Shown piece by piece: positions 1-10,895 of a DNA stretch of 64,000 nucleotides; the first letter of the stretch is position 1; each line of letters begins with the position of its first letter. The position numbers were made by a program, and so were the translations under genes. The notes beneath the pieces are model-generated. The model was not told where the DNA came from. It searched no databases and saw nothing but the letters and a program-made list of their open reading frames with translations. Source of the stretch: Pyrus communis (Eukaryota > Streptophyta > Magnoliopsida > Rosales > Rosaceae); the NCBI RefSeq assembly GCF_963583255.1, contig NC_084808.1, forward strand, positions 14,531,201 to 14,595,200, given 5' to 3'.

Positions 1-2878
1 GCCAAACCTTGACGTTCGTCAGGAATATTCCGTTAGTCTGACGGAATATTCCGTTAAATACTAACGGAAGTTAACGGAAGTTAACGGCGTTACCTGAAGC
101 CATTAGAATATTCCATCAACTTTGACAGAATATTCCGTCGTCTTCTCCGACGAGCCTCGCCGGTCGCCGTCGTCTTGTTTCGCCTAAATTTGGAAATTTT
201 CGTTGGTTTCTGGGTAAAATTTCAAAGCTTCATAACTTGCTCATTTCTCAACCATTTTTTATGAACACACCCCGACCTGAAATGTCCACTTGGACTTCGA
301 ATCGAGTTGTGTTGGCCGACACCTGGAGGGTGACGAAGCCATAAAGTGTAGTGTAGTGGAAAAAGAATGTGAATAAATTAAAACCTAAAAGTGCCTAATC
401 ATAAGAGTGTGCAGGTGAGCGGGATTTAACCCAATTTACACATGATGTCAGAGTATAAAAACAATACAGTAAAGTAGGGTGAAGGTTATACCATTGAAGA
501 TAACCATCTACAGCAATTTTTCCAGAGTCCTTGCTTACACGTAAGCATAGCTACTAAACCTGGAGGGGCGAAAAATAAAATTGAGTGGGTCAAAAAATAG
601 TGTTTTGTAAAAACCTTTTCAAAAACGATATAACCTTTCGCCGTAAAATCAAGTATAGTTTTCAAAATATTCGTACTACGTATAATAAGAAAATACTTAC
701 CGTAGCTTGCAAAGTCTCAAGAAAATCAATAAAATACAGCTATCGTAAGTAAGCACAAGGTGACCGTAATCACATAATCTCGCAATATGTAAACATAACA
801 TAAAGAATGCTTAACAATCTACTAGCACACAAGTCGAAGTTGCCTAATGCAACCTGTACAACTGAACTGATTGCTCATCAATCAATGCTAGCACACGAGT
901 CGGAGTCGCCTAATGCGACCTGTACGACAAAAATGGGTGTAATCAATGTACTATAGTACTACGATCACATGAAGGTTGACGCTGAAACATGGTCACATAC
1001 AAGTCAAAATTTCCTAGTGCAATCTGTATGACAAGACTGGCACCTACTTGGATCCAAGGCGAGCGAATGGTGTGGATGTGAACATACAGGTGAAGGACTG
1101 GCCCTGGCCTAGGGTGAGTATTAACACCGGGGTGCAACAATGATGAGCAGATAACATAAATATAATCATGCCACAAAGATTCAATAACTCTAATCAACAT
1201 AGTAATAATCATAGCTGTAAATATAATATCATAGTATCTCGTGCATACTTGTGAACCTATAGGGCGCAGAATAATTCCCTAAGTTCAGTCAGTTCACTAC
1301 TTCATGTAATTTTAGTATAAGCAGGCCATACGTAGTAAATTCTTTTTAAAGTATAACTGGAAACTAGCAAGTATGCGTATACTTATAAAAAGAAATGACC
1401 CACTCATAGTTACACAGTCAAAACGAAGCCTCTAAGCCTTACTTGACCCCGTATGTCCTCGGGATACATTTCACCTATATGTGAAATTACTAATTAACTT
1501 AGTTTAATAACACTTAAACAGAAACTTAAATAAAACCTCTGTAGTTTGCTTAAACATATGGTTTGAATATACAAAATCGATCTACTCGATGTCACGGACC
1601 TACACAAACTGACAGAAAGCCAATTGAACGTCAGACGCGCCTGCTAAGACACGGCCATACGCACCACCACGCATAGGCCAGACCCTGACGTCCGTCAAGA
1701 ATATTCCGTCAATTTGACAGAATATTTCGTTAAATAATTAACAGAGTTTAACGGCGTTACCAGACATCGTTAGAATATTCTGTCAACTTTGACAGAATAT
1801 TCCGTTGTCTTCTCTAGTGAGCATCGCTGGTTGTCGTCTGGTTACGCTAGAATCTGGAATTTTTCACCGATTTCTGGGTAAAATTTCAAAGATTCATAAC
1901 TTGCTCATTTCTCAACCATTTTTTATGAAATTCATATGGAAATGATGCTTATGAAGAATAGAACAAAATTATACCTCTTGGAAGTCCAAAAAATGGACGG
2001 GAAGTGGCCTGAAAATGCCTTAAAAGGTTTTGCCAAAAACTTATTCCTTGAAACCAGGTTGTTTCAAGTCAACTCTTCCTTAAACCTTGACCAGGATCCT
2101 TAGGGAGTTGAGTAGGAGCTTCCCCGAGTCATAAAACGTTGTGACTCGGTCTAAAAATTGTCAACCCAAAACTCACTGAATCGAAACTTCCGAGTTGGTA
2201 AGTCAAAACTCAACCATTCTTGAAGCTGGTTGCATGGTTGTGTTCGTGGGGTCGAGATGAGTTCAATGGTATGATTTTCAGATCATGTTCATAGGGTTTG
2301 GTGTTTGTTTGAGAGAGTTACAGAGTGAGAGAGTGAGAGAGTGCCTTTGGGGAGAACGAGACAAGAGAGAGGGTGCTAGTTTGATTTTTCTGAAATTTGA
2401 TTGGGTGTGAAGCGTGAAAGTGAAGTTTGATTGGTTGGTTCCAAAAGGAGGGAAAGTAATTGATTGGGTGGTGAGGTGGAATTCAAGGAGATGATTGGTT
2501 GTTTGTGTGAGGGAGAGGGGACACGGATCCACCAAGCAAAGGAACAATTTGATTTCAGATTTTGTACAATTTTTAATGTACAAAATCTGCTTCCTTACAG
2601 TGTAACCAACATTGTTAATTTGTACATGTGTGTACAAAAGTTCTCGTGATCATGTACTTTAACAGAGCGTAACTTCTTCGTTACGGATCTGATTTAGGTC
2701 TAATTCATGCTCATGCGTTCATAACGACGAGTACTACTTAAGTATGAAACCAGGAAAAAGAATTAACAGTCGAAAACAACGTCCGCATCAGATTCCACTT
2801 TTGTCCAAAAAGGGTAAAATCGTCAAAACATACTAGCGGAAAATGAATTCTAGTGAAAAGTAGTGACGCATCGTCACA
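1..2878 (-). mobile_element. Ty3/gypsy LTR fragments, reverse orientation
   Basis: On the minus strand an LTR starts at 2878 with TGTGACGA and runs leftwards. It closely matches the forward LTR that starts at 9217 (both carry the stretch containing CACCACCCAATCAATT and the adjacent AG/CT-rich run). Positions 1-263 repeat 1683-1930, including the unusual runs of GGAATATTCCGT-type motifs, so at least two LTR pieces in the same orientation are present. The block 264-1682 lies between them; its part 960-1330 matches 4320-4740. There is no coding capacity; the short reading frames are interrupted. I infer a decayed gypsy family member or a recombined pair; the left end lies outside the window. Confidence 0.7.
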
Positions 2879-4813
2879 ATCTACCCCTCTTTAGAAAATT
2901 TCGTACCCGAAATTTAAAATCATTTGTTACACAAAATTCAAAGATAGGATGAATAAAATATATATGTACGTGACAAAGAAATCAAGTCAGAGTGGTTGTA
3001 CAAAAAGGGAAAATGCTGCTCCGTCGTGATCGGGCGCATTAATTCCTTTTTCATGCCTCTAACTCATACTTTCCTTCTTCTTCAATACAATACTATAATA
3101 TAATAGTTTTCGCAAAAACAAAACGTCAAAAATATTTATATGTACTAACGTCCCGTCGAAAATACATATATATAACAACATAAGGTTAAAGTCAATGACG
3201 AAGCTACAGTGGTGCAAGGAGGGGCGTCCACCCCTCCCCTTGCCGGAAATCTAGCATTGGAGCGATGGTTTCGCCCCTCTGGTCCCCCTGGAAATGATGA
3301 AATGATTTCGCCCCTCTGGTCCCCCTAGAAATGATGAAATGATGTTTGTTTCTGGGTGTTCCTTGCTGCTGCACACAAGGTTGTAATTCTTTTTAGAAAA
3401 ACCAGGCCAGAAAATGAAGGTGTTTTGGTCCTGCTTGAAAATTAAAAAAATCCTTCCTTTAGTATGACGACGTCCTTCTGTTATTGAGTTAAAGAAGAAA
3501 TAAATTATTTAAACGGGGACCAGTCATCACTCGTATCCCCTCTTTTCCTTTTTAGTTTGGGCCCGCCACATTTTGGTTTTAACTCCACCATCTTCTATTT
3601 TGCTGACTTTTTGTTTGTATTATCTTTTTTTTTTAATTATTTTAACGTTTTAATTTCCTCATCATTTTCTCTATTCCACCATCTTCCTCTTTCTCAATTG
3701 TATTCCATATAAAGATACTTACCTAAAACTCCCAAATAGCAGGTGTTAGATTCGAAAGCGAATATGAACCATTTAATTATGGCTAGCCCAATAAGATGTT
3801 TAGCTAATTCCCCCTTAAGATAAATTAAAATATTGTTTGTTAATAAAAAAAACCTCCCAAATAACGTGTAAACATATTGTTATCCTTTTCTTTTTTTAAA
3901 ATAACATAAGTATGGTTCAATGTTTATTTATAGAATGCAGTACATTTATTAAGTGCAATATGTACTCATTTATATGATATATAATAAATTTATGTAAATC
4001 CGCTTAAGCCTAGACTATGTTCCAGCCCGCCGTCCGGCCAGTGTCTAGCGTCTTTTAAAACCTTGGTTTGTATTGATAAATTATGAACAACGTTAACATT
4101 GTCTACTCCGATTTGGTTGTCTACATTTTTGAGATATTTTACCTCTTTAAGTTTCGCCCTTCCCCCTGACGATTTCTGGCTTCACCACTGGTTAAAGTAG
4201 TTGTATTAATAATAAAACTGAATATAGGATTTTTTTTTTTTTTAAACTACGCACTTGAGTGTTGCGTACTCCAAAGTAAGTATATAGTAACCTTGGGTAG
4301 GGCCCAAGTAATTTAATAAGTAAACGTGAAGGCTGGCGTCGAAGCGCAGTCACATATGAGTCGGAATTGCTTGATGCAATTTGTACGATAGGACTAGCAC
4401 CTACTTGGATCCAAGGCGAGCGAACGGTATGGATGTGAACATACACCTAAAGGATTGGCCCTGGCCCTGGCCTTGGGGCGAGTACTATCACCGGGGTGCA
4501 GTAATGATAGGCAGATAACGTAAATATAATCATACCATAACAATTCAATAATTCTAGTCAACAAAGTAACTTACGTTCGCATCCCGTAGGATTATTTTAG
4601 CATTTCACAATAGCACAACAATTCTCGTAACATTAATTAATCAAGGTTGTAAGTATAATCATGGTAACTCACGCATACCTGTGAACCTATATAGTTCAAA
4701 ATAATTTCCTAAATTTCGTCATTTCACTACTTCACGTAATTTTAGTCATCGATTGACTTGAGGAGTCAATTCGTGTTCCGTTGGTCCAAATGGACAACAT
4801 TTTACACCTCTTG
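2879..4813 (-). mobile_element. Gypsy internal 3' region, reverse, hosting a hAT element
   Basis: Read on the minus strand this is the non-coding stretch just before the LTR. It includes a purine-rich tract beside the LTR start and a block (2879-3192 continuing at 4199-4300) that matches 8811-9216 on the plus strand. A 998-bp hAT insertion interrupts it. The part 4320-4740 repeats 960-1330. At 4813/4814 the CACTA element begins. No intact gag or pol reading frame is visible. Confidence 0.65.
3193..4190. mobile_element. Non-autonomous hAT transposon
   Basis: The element is flanked by the perfect 8-bp target duplication GTTAAAGT (3185-3192 and 4191-4198), the size typical of hAT. The ends are imperfect inverted repeats: CAATGACGAAGCTACAG at the left, and CAGTGGTGAAGCCAGAAAT read inward from the right, similar to plant hAT (Tip100-like) termini. 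It is 998 bp long and has no transposase frame. Near the left end it holds a tandem duplication of about 37 bp (about 3269-3343). The empty site can be read by comparison with 8900-8940, where the same gypsy sequence is uninterrupted. Confidence 0.88.
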
Positions 4814-5170
4814 CACTAGTAGAAAAACATGTTTGCGCGACGGAATCTTGCGCGACGGAGAAAATTTTGTCGCGCAAACTCCGTTTGCGCGACGTACAAC
4901 ACAAAACGTCGCGCAAACAAACTTTGCGCGACGGCACTTTGAGCGACGAAGAAAGCGTTGCTCAAAACACCTTTGCGCGACATAGGTGAACATACGTCGC
5001 GCAAAGCAGTTTTGCGCGACGCCGTCATTCGTCGCCAAACTTTTGGCGCCAAACGAAAAAGGATTTACCGCTTCTTTCGTTGACTTTGCGCGACGCAGGT
5101 GGGCATGCGTCGCGCAAAGATGTTTTGCGCGACGCATGTGGTCATACGTCGCGCAAAACAACTTTGCGCC
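4814..5170. repeat. CACTA left subterminal repeat array
   Basis: Many copies of TTTGCGCGACG and its reverse complement CGTCGCGCAAA lie 10-50 bp apart, often as facing pairs that would form palindromes. In En/Spm such short subterminal repeats are the binding sites of TnpA (known for the family); binding by the protein encoded here is inferred. The arginine- and alanine-rich reading frames that cross this array are by-products of the repeat and not proteins. Confidence 0.85.
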
Positions 5171-5469
5171 AGAGTCGAGGGTGAGGCTTCCCACCATCCA
5201 GAGTCGAGGGTGAGGCTTCCCAGCCAGGTACCTTTTTTCTAATTCTCACTATGTTGCATTTTTTTTTTCATTTTAAAATTATTATTTTTATGATGGTGAA
5301 AATATGTTGGATTGTAAAAATGTGTTGCAAGTTGTGAATTAGTGTTATTTTATTATTTTAAGACTTTGGGAAATGCTATACTATTAGGGGAGGTTGTGTC
5401 GAATTTTTTGTACAAATTTAAGCTTAAGGTTTTCACCATTTAAGTATTTTTGGCCAGCTAAAAAAAACA

Positions 5470-7087
5470 CCAGGGGGCCTAGTCGAATGCTGAAGCAGAA
5501 ACAAAACGTACGTCAGACCGCCTCCAAGATCAAGATTGTGTATGACCAGCGACATCGTGGAGCGGCTACCTCACAGCAGCATAGCTTCATCGCTAGTAGC
5601 TGTGGTGTTGTTATTCGAGACAATTGTCCTTTTCAGTGGGAGTCTTGGGCAGAAATTCCCGAGGACACAAAGGAACTGGTGCGACACGAGTTGTCGGTTA
5701 GTATATTAATTTTTAGCCTTTATCATTTTTTTAAATTTTGTTTACAAATATTAAAAACCAAAATATATTATCTTTAATATTATTAAATTTCTTACTATTA
5801 TTTCATCATTTTTCATATTCGTAGTTCATTTATGATCTTGATGACATAACCCTTGAGGCCATGGCCTACTTAGAGAAGACCTTATCAATCCGGTACAAAC
5901 ATTGGAAGAACAATTTTCACAATTATTTTAAGAAATGGGATAATCTGGAGATTGCTCGCTTACATGTTCCAAGCGAGTTGAAGGACCGGCCAGAGGATTG
6001 GGAGTGGCTCTGCAAGCATTTTACGGACCCAAATTTTGTGGTATGTACATAATATTTTAATAATAATTTATTATTGTTTTAGTTATTTTTTAAAGCTTTT
6101 TTATTAATTTATTTCAATAGTCGCACTAACATGTATATTGTGTGTTTAACAGAAGAAATCTGTTGCTGGCCAGAAAGCTCGGGAGTCAAAGATACTTCTC
6201 CACCATTCTGGTTCGAAGCCCTTTTCGTATAGACTTGAGAAACGACGTCAGGTAAAACTATATTAACTTTGAAATTTTATACAATTTATTTATTATTATT
6301 GATTAATAAAATTTTCTTAATGTTTTTTTTTTCTTCAGGAGGGTTCTAAGTTCCCAGAGATCGACATGTTCAAGGACGTTTACGTTCGCCCTGGTAATGA
6401 AACCGCTGAGCAGTTTTATGTAAGTATATGTAATTATTATTATTATTATTATTCTTATATGTATGAATTGTTCAAATATTATTTATATTTTGTTATTAAA
6501 CATTATATGTTTTTTCTTCATTATTACAGGATACTATGGTGGAAAAGAGCACTGCTGTTCTCCAAGAAGCAGCATCGCAGCTTCCCCCAGAGACTTCGAT
6601 CGAGGACGTTATGGTACCAGAGGATGTAGGTTTTCAGATCATGACTGAAGTCCTGGATCAGAACCTTGGTCGTCGTCATGGCCAAGTTGTTCGGGGTATG
6701 GGGAAATCACGGGTTCGTGAGACGGGTGCCTCTTCTTCCAGATCGAACACAGCAGAGGTTGATGCATTGATAGAGGAAGTGACAACCTTAAGGGGTAAGC
6801 TTGCGTTGCAGGAAGAACAGATGAGGGAGCAGATGAGGGCCCAGGGCGAGCAGATGAGGGAGCAGATGAGGGTCCAGAGCGATCAGATGAGGGAGCAGAT
6901 GAGGGCCCAGGACGATCAGATGAAAGCGCAGCTGAGGGCCCAGAACGAGGAGGTGAAGACCTATGCTGAGACGGTGAGAGACCTTGTACGAGCCATACAG
7001 ACGGCCGGCCTACAAGTCTCGCTACCAGTACCTCATCTTGATCCACCTTCGACCTCAGAGCCACCTCACCCTCCCGATACTCAGTAG
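5470..7087 (+). CDS. TnpA-like protein of CACTA element (Transposase_24/Ptta type)
   Basis: Five exons with GT-AG borders can be followed: about 5470-5696, 5825-6040, 6153-6251, 6339-6419 and 6530-7087 (stop TAG). The first exon contains RGPSRMLK, the usual opening of plant Ptta/En/Spm proteins, then WESWAEIPEDTKELV. The second holds AYLEKTLSIRYKHWKN and the third the KARESKILLHHSGSKPFSYR segment; all are typical of this family. The last exon ends in a glutamine/methionine/arginine-rich coiled coil built from repeated EQMREQMRAQ-like units. I infer a DNA-binding accessory protein that recognises the subterminal repeats. No DDE catalytic domain is present. The true start is uncertain because the 5' exon is AT-rich and may extend further upstream. 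The reading frame is open across all exons, so the protein may still be made. Confidence 0.75.
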
Positions 7088-7279
7088 CTTGATGTTTTAT
7101 ACCTAGTTCACTTGTAGTTTTTTCTTTTTTGTTTGGACATCTTGTATATACATTTTTATATATTTTATAATTAAATACTTTTGCTTGGTTAATCAATTAT
7201 TCTTTACAATTTAATTGTAATATATTTATCAAAAAAATTATAAAAAAAATTAGTTTTGAATAAAACATTAAAAAAAAAA

Positions 7280-7737
7280 AAGGGGTTTGCGCGACGTAGG
7301 TCGCGTCACGCAAGGCAACTTTGCATGACGTAGGCCCTGAGTTGCGCAAAGATCCTTTGCTCGACGTATGTCATGCGTCGCGCAAGGACACTTTGCACGA
7401 CGCAGGTCATACGTCGCACAAGGCCACTTTGCACAACGTAGGACCTGTGTCGCACAAAGACTCTTTGCTCGACGCAGGCCATGCGTCGCGCAAGGACACT
7501 TTGCACGACGTAGGTCCTATGTCGCGCAAAGAAACTTTGCTCGACGTAGGGAATGCGTCGCGCAAAGTGTCCTTGCGCGACGCAGGTTAGATATTCGTCG
7601 CGTAAACTCTACTGTCACGGACTTGGCGCGACGGTTTTTGCACGACGAAGGTTGCGTTGCGCAAACCCTTAGGCAACGATTTTTGACTTTGCACGACGAA
7701 GGTACCTACGTCACGCAAAGTGTTTTTTCTACTAGTG
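7280..7737. repeat. CACTA right subterminal repeat array
   Basis: At least a dozen degenerate units of the form TTTGCNCGACGTAGG ... CGTCGCGCAAGG lie in tandem with a period of roughly 30 bp, alternating in orientation. The right array is longer and more diverged (many CG-to-CA changes, as expected from methylated cytosine decay) than the left one. Confidence 0.85.
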
Positions 7738-9216
7738 TTGGTAAAATTGCCCAGTCTTGAAACCTATTGGGTCTTTTGACATTTCAATCAATACCTACTT
7801 TGACGGGTAATCCCATTTTTACCCCTCTGTACTGAAAGGCATTCCAGTCAACCTTCGGTACGTGTCTACCCTACCGCATTTCGTATTGCCTTGAAAATGA
7901 TGCATTGTCTAAGAGCACTGTTGACAGTGGAAGTGTAGTTGTGACCATTAATTTCTCAATCACCTAACAAATACTCGATTGAACGAATCTTCCGTGGTGA
8001 TTGAATATCTCGAAAACTACTGTTGTAGTTTGATGTTATGCATCCAATGCAGTTATCTAGTACTTCAGATTTGATGGACTTGTTTTGATCCTCAAATTCT
8101 CGAGTATTCTTCTAGCCTTCTCGACGTAGTTACTTTCTCACTAAGTTCGAGAGAGCTTTACTATGAAGTTGCTTGCTAAGGAGTTGCGGACTACATGGTT
8201 TGTTTACATGGCAGGTACGTCACTGTGGTATCTCATCGTGATGAGTGTTTTACTTCCAAGTTTTGGAGATGTCTTCTTGAAGGCCACGTGTAGTAAGTTT
8301 CATCACCAACTACATTTCTCCCTCAGACTAACAGCCAGTCTGAACGATTTATCTGGACCTTCATGGCATATTGCGTTTATCTCCTCTTTAGTGGTAGCAT
8401 TATCGTATTAGACACTTATTTCTGTTAGAACTGCTTGTAACTACGACTACTATTTTTGGTCTTGGTTGTGACACTGTTGAGACGTAGTATGGAGATTCTT
8501 TACTTAACACTTGTTTGACATAGGAGTTTTACGAACAAGTGTTCAATTGTGAGAGTTCACAATATATAATTGTTTTATTGCTGTTGTTGCCCAAGGGGGT
8601 AGTGCATGAGCACGGTAGAGGCTTGACCAGAAGTTGTTTGTGTAATTCCCAATGGGAGCATGATGGTAATATTGCTCCCTCGGGAGTTATTTACTTACTT
8701 ATCATGACAACAGTGAGTTGGATTAGTTAAGCAAGTAAGTAAATAGGTAGATTCTTTTACGTTAGTACTTATTTATGTATTTGTTGTATTTACCTATTAA
8801 ATTACTTAGGCCCGACCCAAGGTTACTATATACTTACTTCGAAATACGCAACACTCGAGTGCGTAGTTGAAAAATCCTATGTTCATTTTTAAAATCAGTA
8901 TAACTACTTTAACCTTTTGTTGTTATATATATGTATTTTCGAAGGGATATTAGTACATATAAATATTTTCGATGTTTTGGTTTGTGAAAACTATTATATT
9001 ATAGTATTGTACTAAAGAAGAAGGAAAGAATGAGTTGGAGGCATGAAAAAAGAATTAATGCACTCCGATCGTGACGGAGCGACATTTTCCCTTTTTGTAC
9101 AACCACTCTGACTTAATTTCTTCGTTACATACATATATTTTATCCTCCCTATTTTCGAATTTTGTGTAACAAATTATTTTAAATTTCGAGGACAAAATTT
9201 TCTTAAGGGGGTAGGC
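7738..9216 (+). mobile_element. Gypsy internal 3' region, forward orientation
   Basis: This is non-coding sequence leading to an LTR. The tail (8811-9216) matches 2879-3192 plus 4199-4300 in reverse complement. The last bases before the LTR are GAGGACAAAATTTTCTTAAGGGGGTAGGC, a polypurine-tract context typical of gypsy elements, where integrase frames often end in a GRG/D motif. No intact gag-pol frame remains; short frames such as 8163-8411 are not recognisable. Confidence 0.6.
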
Positions 9217-10747
9217 TGTGACGACCGGTCTCTACTTTTCACTGGATTTTTTTTTCCGTTGGTGTGTTTTTACAATTTTACCCTTTTTGGACAAAAGTGG
9301 AATCTAACATGGACGTTGTTTTTGGCTGTTATTTCTTTTTCCTGGTTTCGTATTTAAGTAGTACTCGTCATTACAAACGCGTAAGTGCAAGTTAGACCCG
9401 AATCGGATCTGTAACGAAAAAGTTACACTCCGTTAAAGTACATGACCACGAGTACTTTTGTACACGCACGTACAAATTAACAGTGTCAGAAACACCGTAA
9501 GGAAAAATATTTTGTACATTAAAAATTGTACAAAATCTAAAATCAAATTCTTCCATGTCCCCTCTCCCTCACACAAACAACCAATCATCTCCTTGATTTC
9601 CTCCTCACCACCCAATCAATTGCTTTCCCTCCTTTGAAAGCAACCAATCAGATTTCATCACCATCATTTGCACCAACCAATCAGAAAACTCAGCACTCTC
9701 TCTCTCTTTTTTCTCTCTCCCCGAAGACACTTTCTCATTGTGCAACTCATTCAAACAAACACCAAACCCTACAAACGTGATCTAAAAACCATACCATTGA
9801 ACTTATCTCAACCCCACAAACACAACCATGCAACCAGTTTCAAGAATGGTTGAGTTTTGACACACCAACTCGGAAGCTCCAACTCGATGAGTTTTGGGTC
9901 GACGATTTTCAAACCGAGTCACGGCGTTTTAGGACTCGGGAAAGCTCCTACTCAACTCCCTAAGGGTCCTAGTCAAGGTTTGAGGAAGAGTTGACGTGAA
10001 ACAACCCGGTTTCAAGGAGTCAAGTTTTTGGCCGAACCTTTTGAGGCATTTTTAGGCCATTTCCTGTCCATTTTTTGGACTTCCAAGAGGTACAATCTTG
10101 TTATACTCTTCATAAGCTTCATTTCCATATAAATTTCATCAAAAATGGTTGAGAAATGAGCAAGTTAAGAAGCTTATGAAGAGTAGAACAAGATTGTACC
10201 TCTTGGAAGTCCAAAAATGAATGGGAAGTGGCCTGAAAATGCCTCGAAAGGTTCGGCAAAAAACTTGACTCCTTGAAATCGAGTTGTTTCACGTCTGATT
10301 GGTTGCTTTCAAATGAGGGAAAGCAATTGATTGGGTGGTGAGGAGGAAATCAAGGAGATGATTGGTTGTTTTGTGCGAGGGAGATGGGACACGGATTCAC
10401 CAAATAAAGGAAGAATTTGATTTCAGATTTTGAACAATTTTTAATGTACAAAATCTACTTCCTTACAATGTTTCTGACACTGTTAATTTGTACGCGCGTG
10501 TACAAAAGTACTCGTGGTCATGTACTTTAACAGAGCGTAGCTTTTTCGTTACATATCTGATTCGGGTCTAACTTATGCTCATGCATTTGTAACAACGAAT
10601 ACTACTTAAGTACGAAACCAGGAAAAAGAAATAACAGTTGAAAACAATGTCCACGTCAGATTCCACTTTTGTCCAAAAAGGGTAAAATTGTCAAAACACA
10701 CCAACGGAAAAAGAAATTCCAATGAAAATTAGGGATAGGTCGTCATA
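9217..10747. mobile_element. Fold-back pair of gypsy LTRs
   Basis: A forward LTR starts TGTGACGACC at 9217. From 10169 the sequence turns back on itself: 10169-10747 is the reverse complement of the same LTR and ends GTCGTCATA. The two arms are separated by a 48-base loop (10121-10168). Arm 2 lacks the part matching about 9652-9996. Arm 2 retains ACGGATTCACCAAATAAAGG, which the left LTR (about 2521-2545) also has and arm 1 lacks. Confidence 0.75.
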
Positions 10748-10895
10748 AGAGAGATTAAATTTGTAATGTAAATTTACAGACTAAATATGTCACCAATAGG
10801 AAATGAGTACATTCATCAATGTTTAAGTAATAATACAATCATCAACTTCCATATTATTTAGTTTACAAAATTTAGTCTACAAATTTAATCTCTCT
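10748..10895. repeat. MITE with AGAGAGATTAAATTT inverted ends
   Basis: A 148-bp palindromic element. It opens AGAGAGATTAAATTTGTA and closes with the inverse, with a second inner inverted block (TTTACAGACTAAAT and ATTTAGTCTAC). It directly abuts the end of the fold-back LTR. I could not find a clear target duplication. Confidence 0.65.

Larger units (their letters stand above)
4814..7737 (+). mobile_element. CACTA (En/Spm) transposon, complete ends
   Basis: The element begins CACTAGTAGAAAAA at 4814 and ends with the inverse, TTTTTTCTACTAGTG, at 7737. It is flanked by the 3-bp target duplication TTG (4811-4813 and 7738-7740), the size expected for CACTA elements. Subterminal regions of about 350-450 bp at each end are filled with GCGCGACG/CGTCGCGC motifs. 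The interior holds one five-exon gene of the TnpA type. The TnpD/TNP2-type transposase is missing, so at 2.9 kb it must depend on another element. It sits inside gypsy DNA, so it inserted later than that element. Confidence 0.93.

Noticed and set aside
943..1212. MYVHIHTIRSPWIQVGA-type frame, seen again at 4192-4446
   Set aside because: The likeness comes from repeated gypsy non-coding sequence; frames are short and broken.
4758..5213. Open frames rich in ARR / VAQ / ATF on both strands
   Set aside because: They are by-products of the GCGCGACG subterminal array of the CACTA element and have no independent support.
6639..7196. 185-codon minus-strand frame with PSSAPSSDRPG repeats
   Set aside because: It is the antisense of the TnpA-like coiled-coil exon.
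7280..7600. CRISPR-like array
   Set aside because: The repeats are inverted, of unequal spacing and inside a CACTA element in a eukaryotic genome.
7306..7760. Frames made of ASRKDTLHDVG / ARRRSYVAQ-like repeats
   Set aside because: Same cause: translation of the right subterminal repeat, periodic in all frames.
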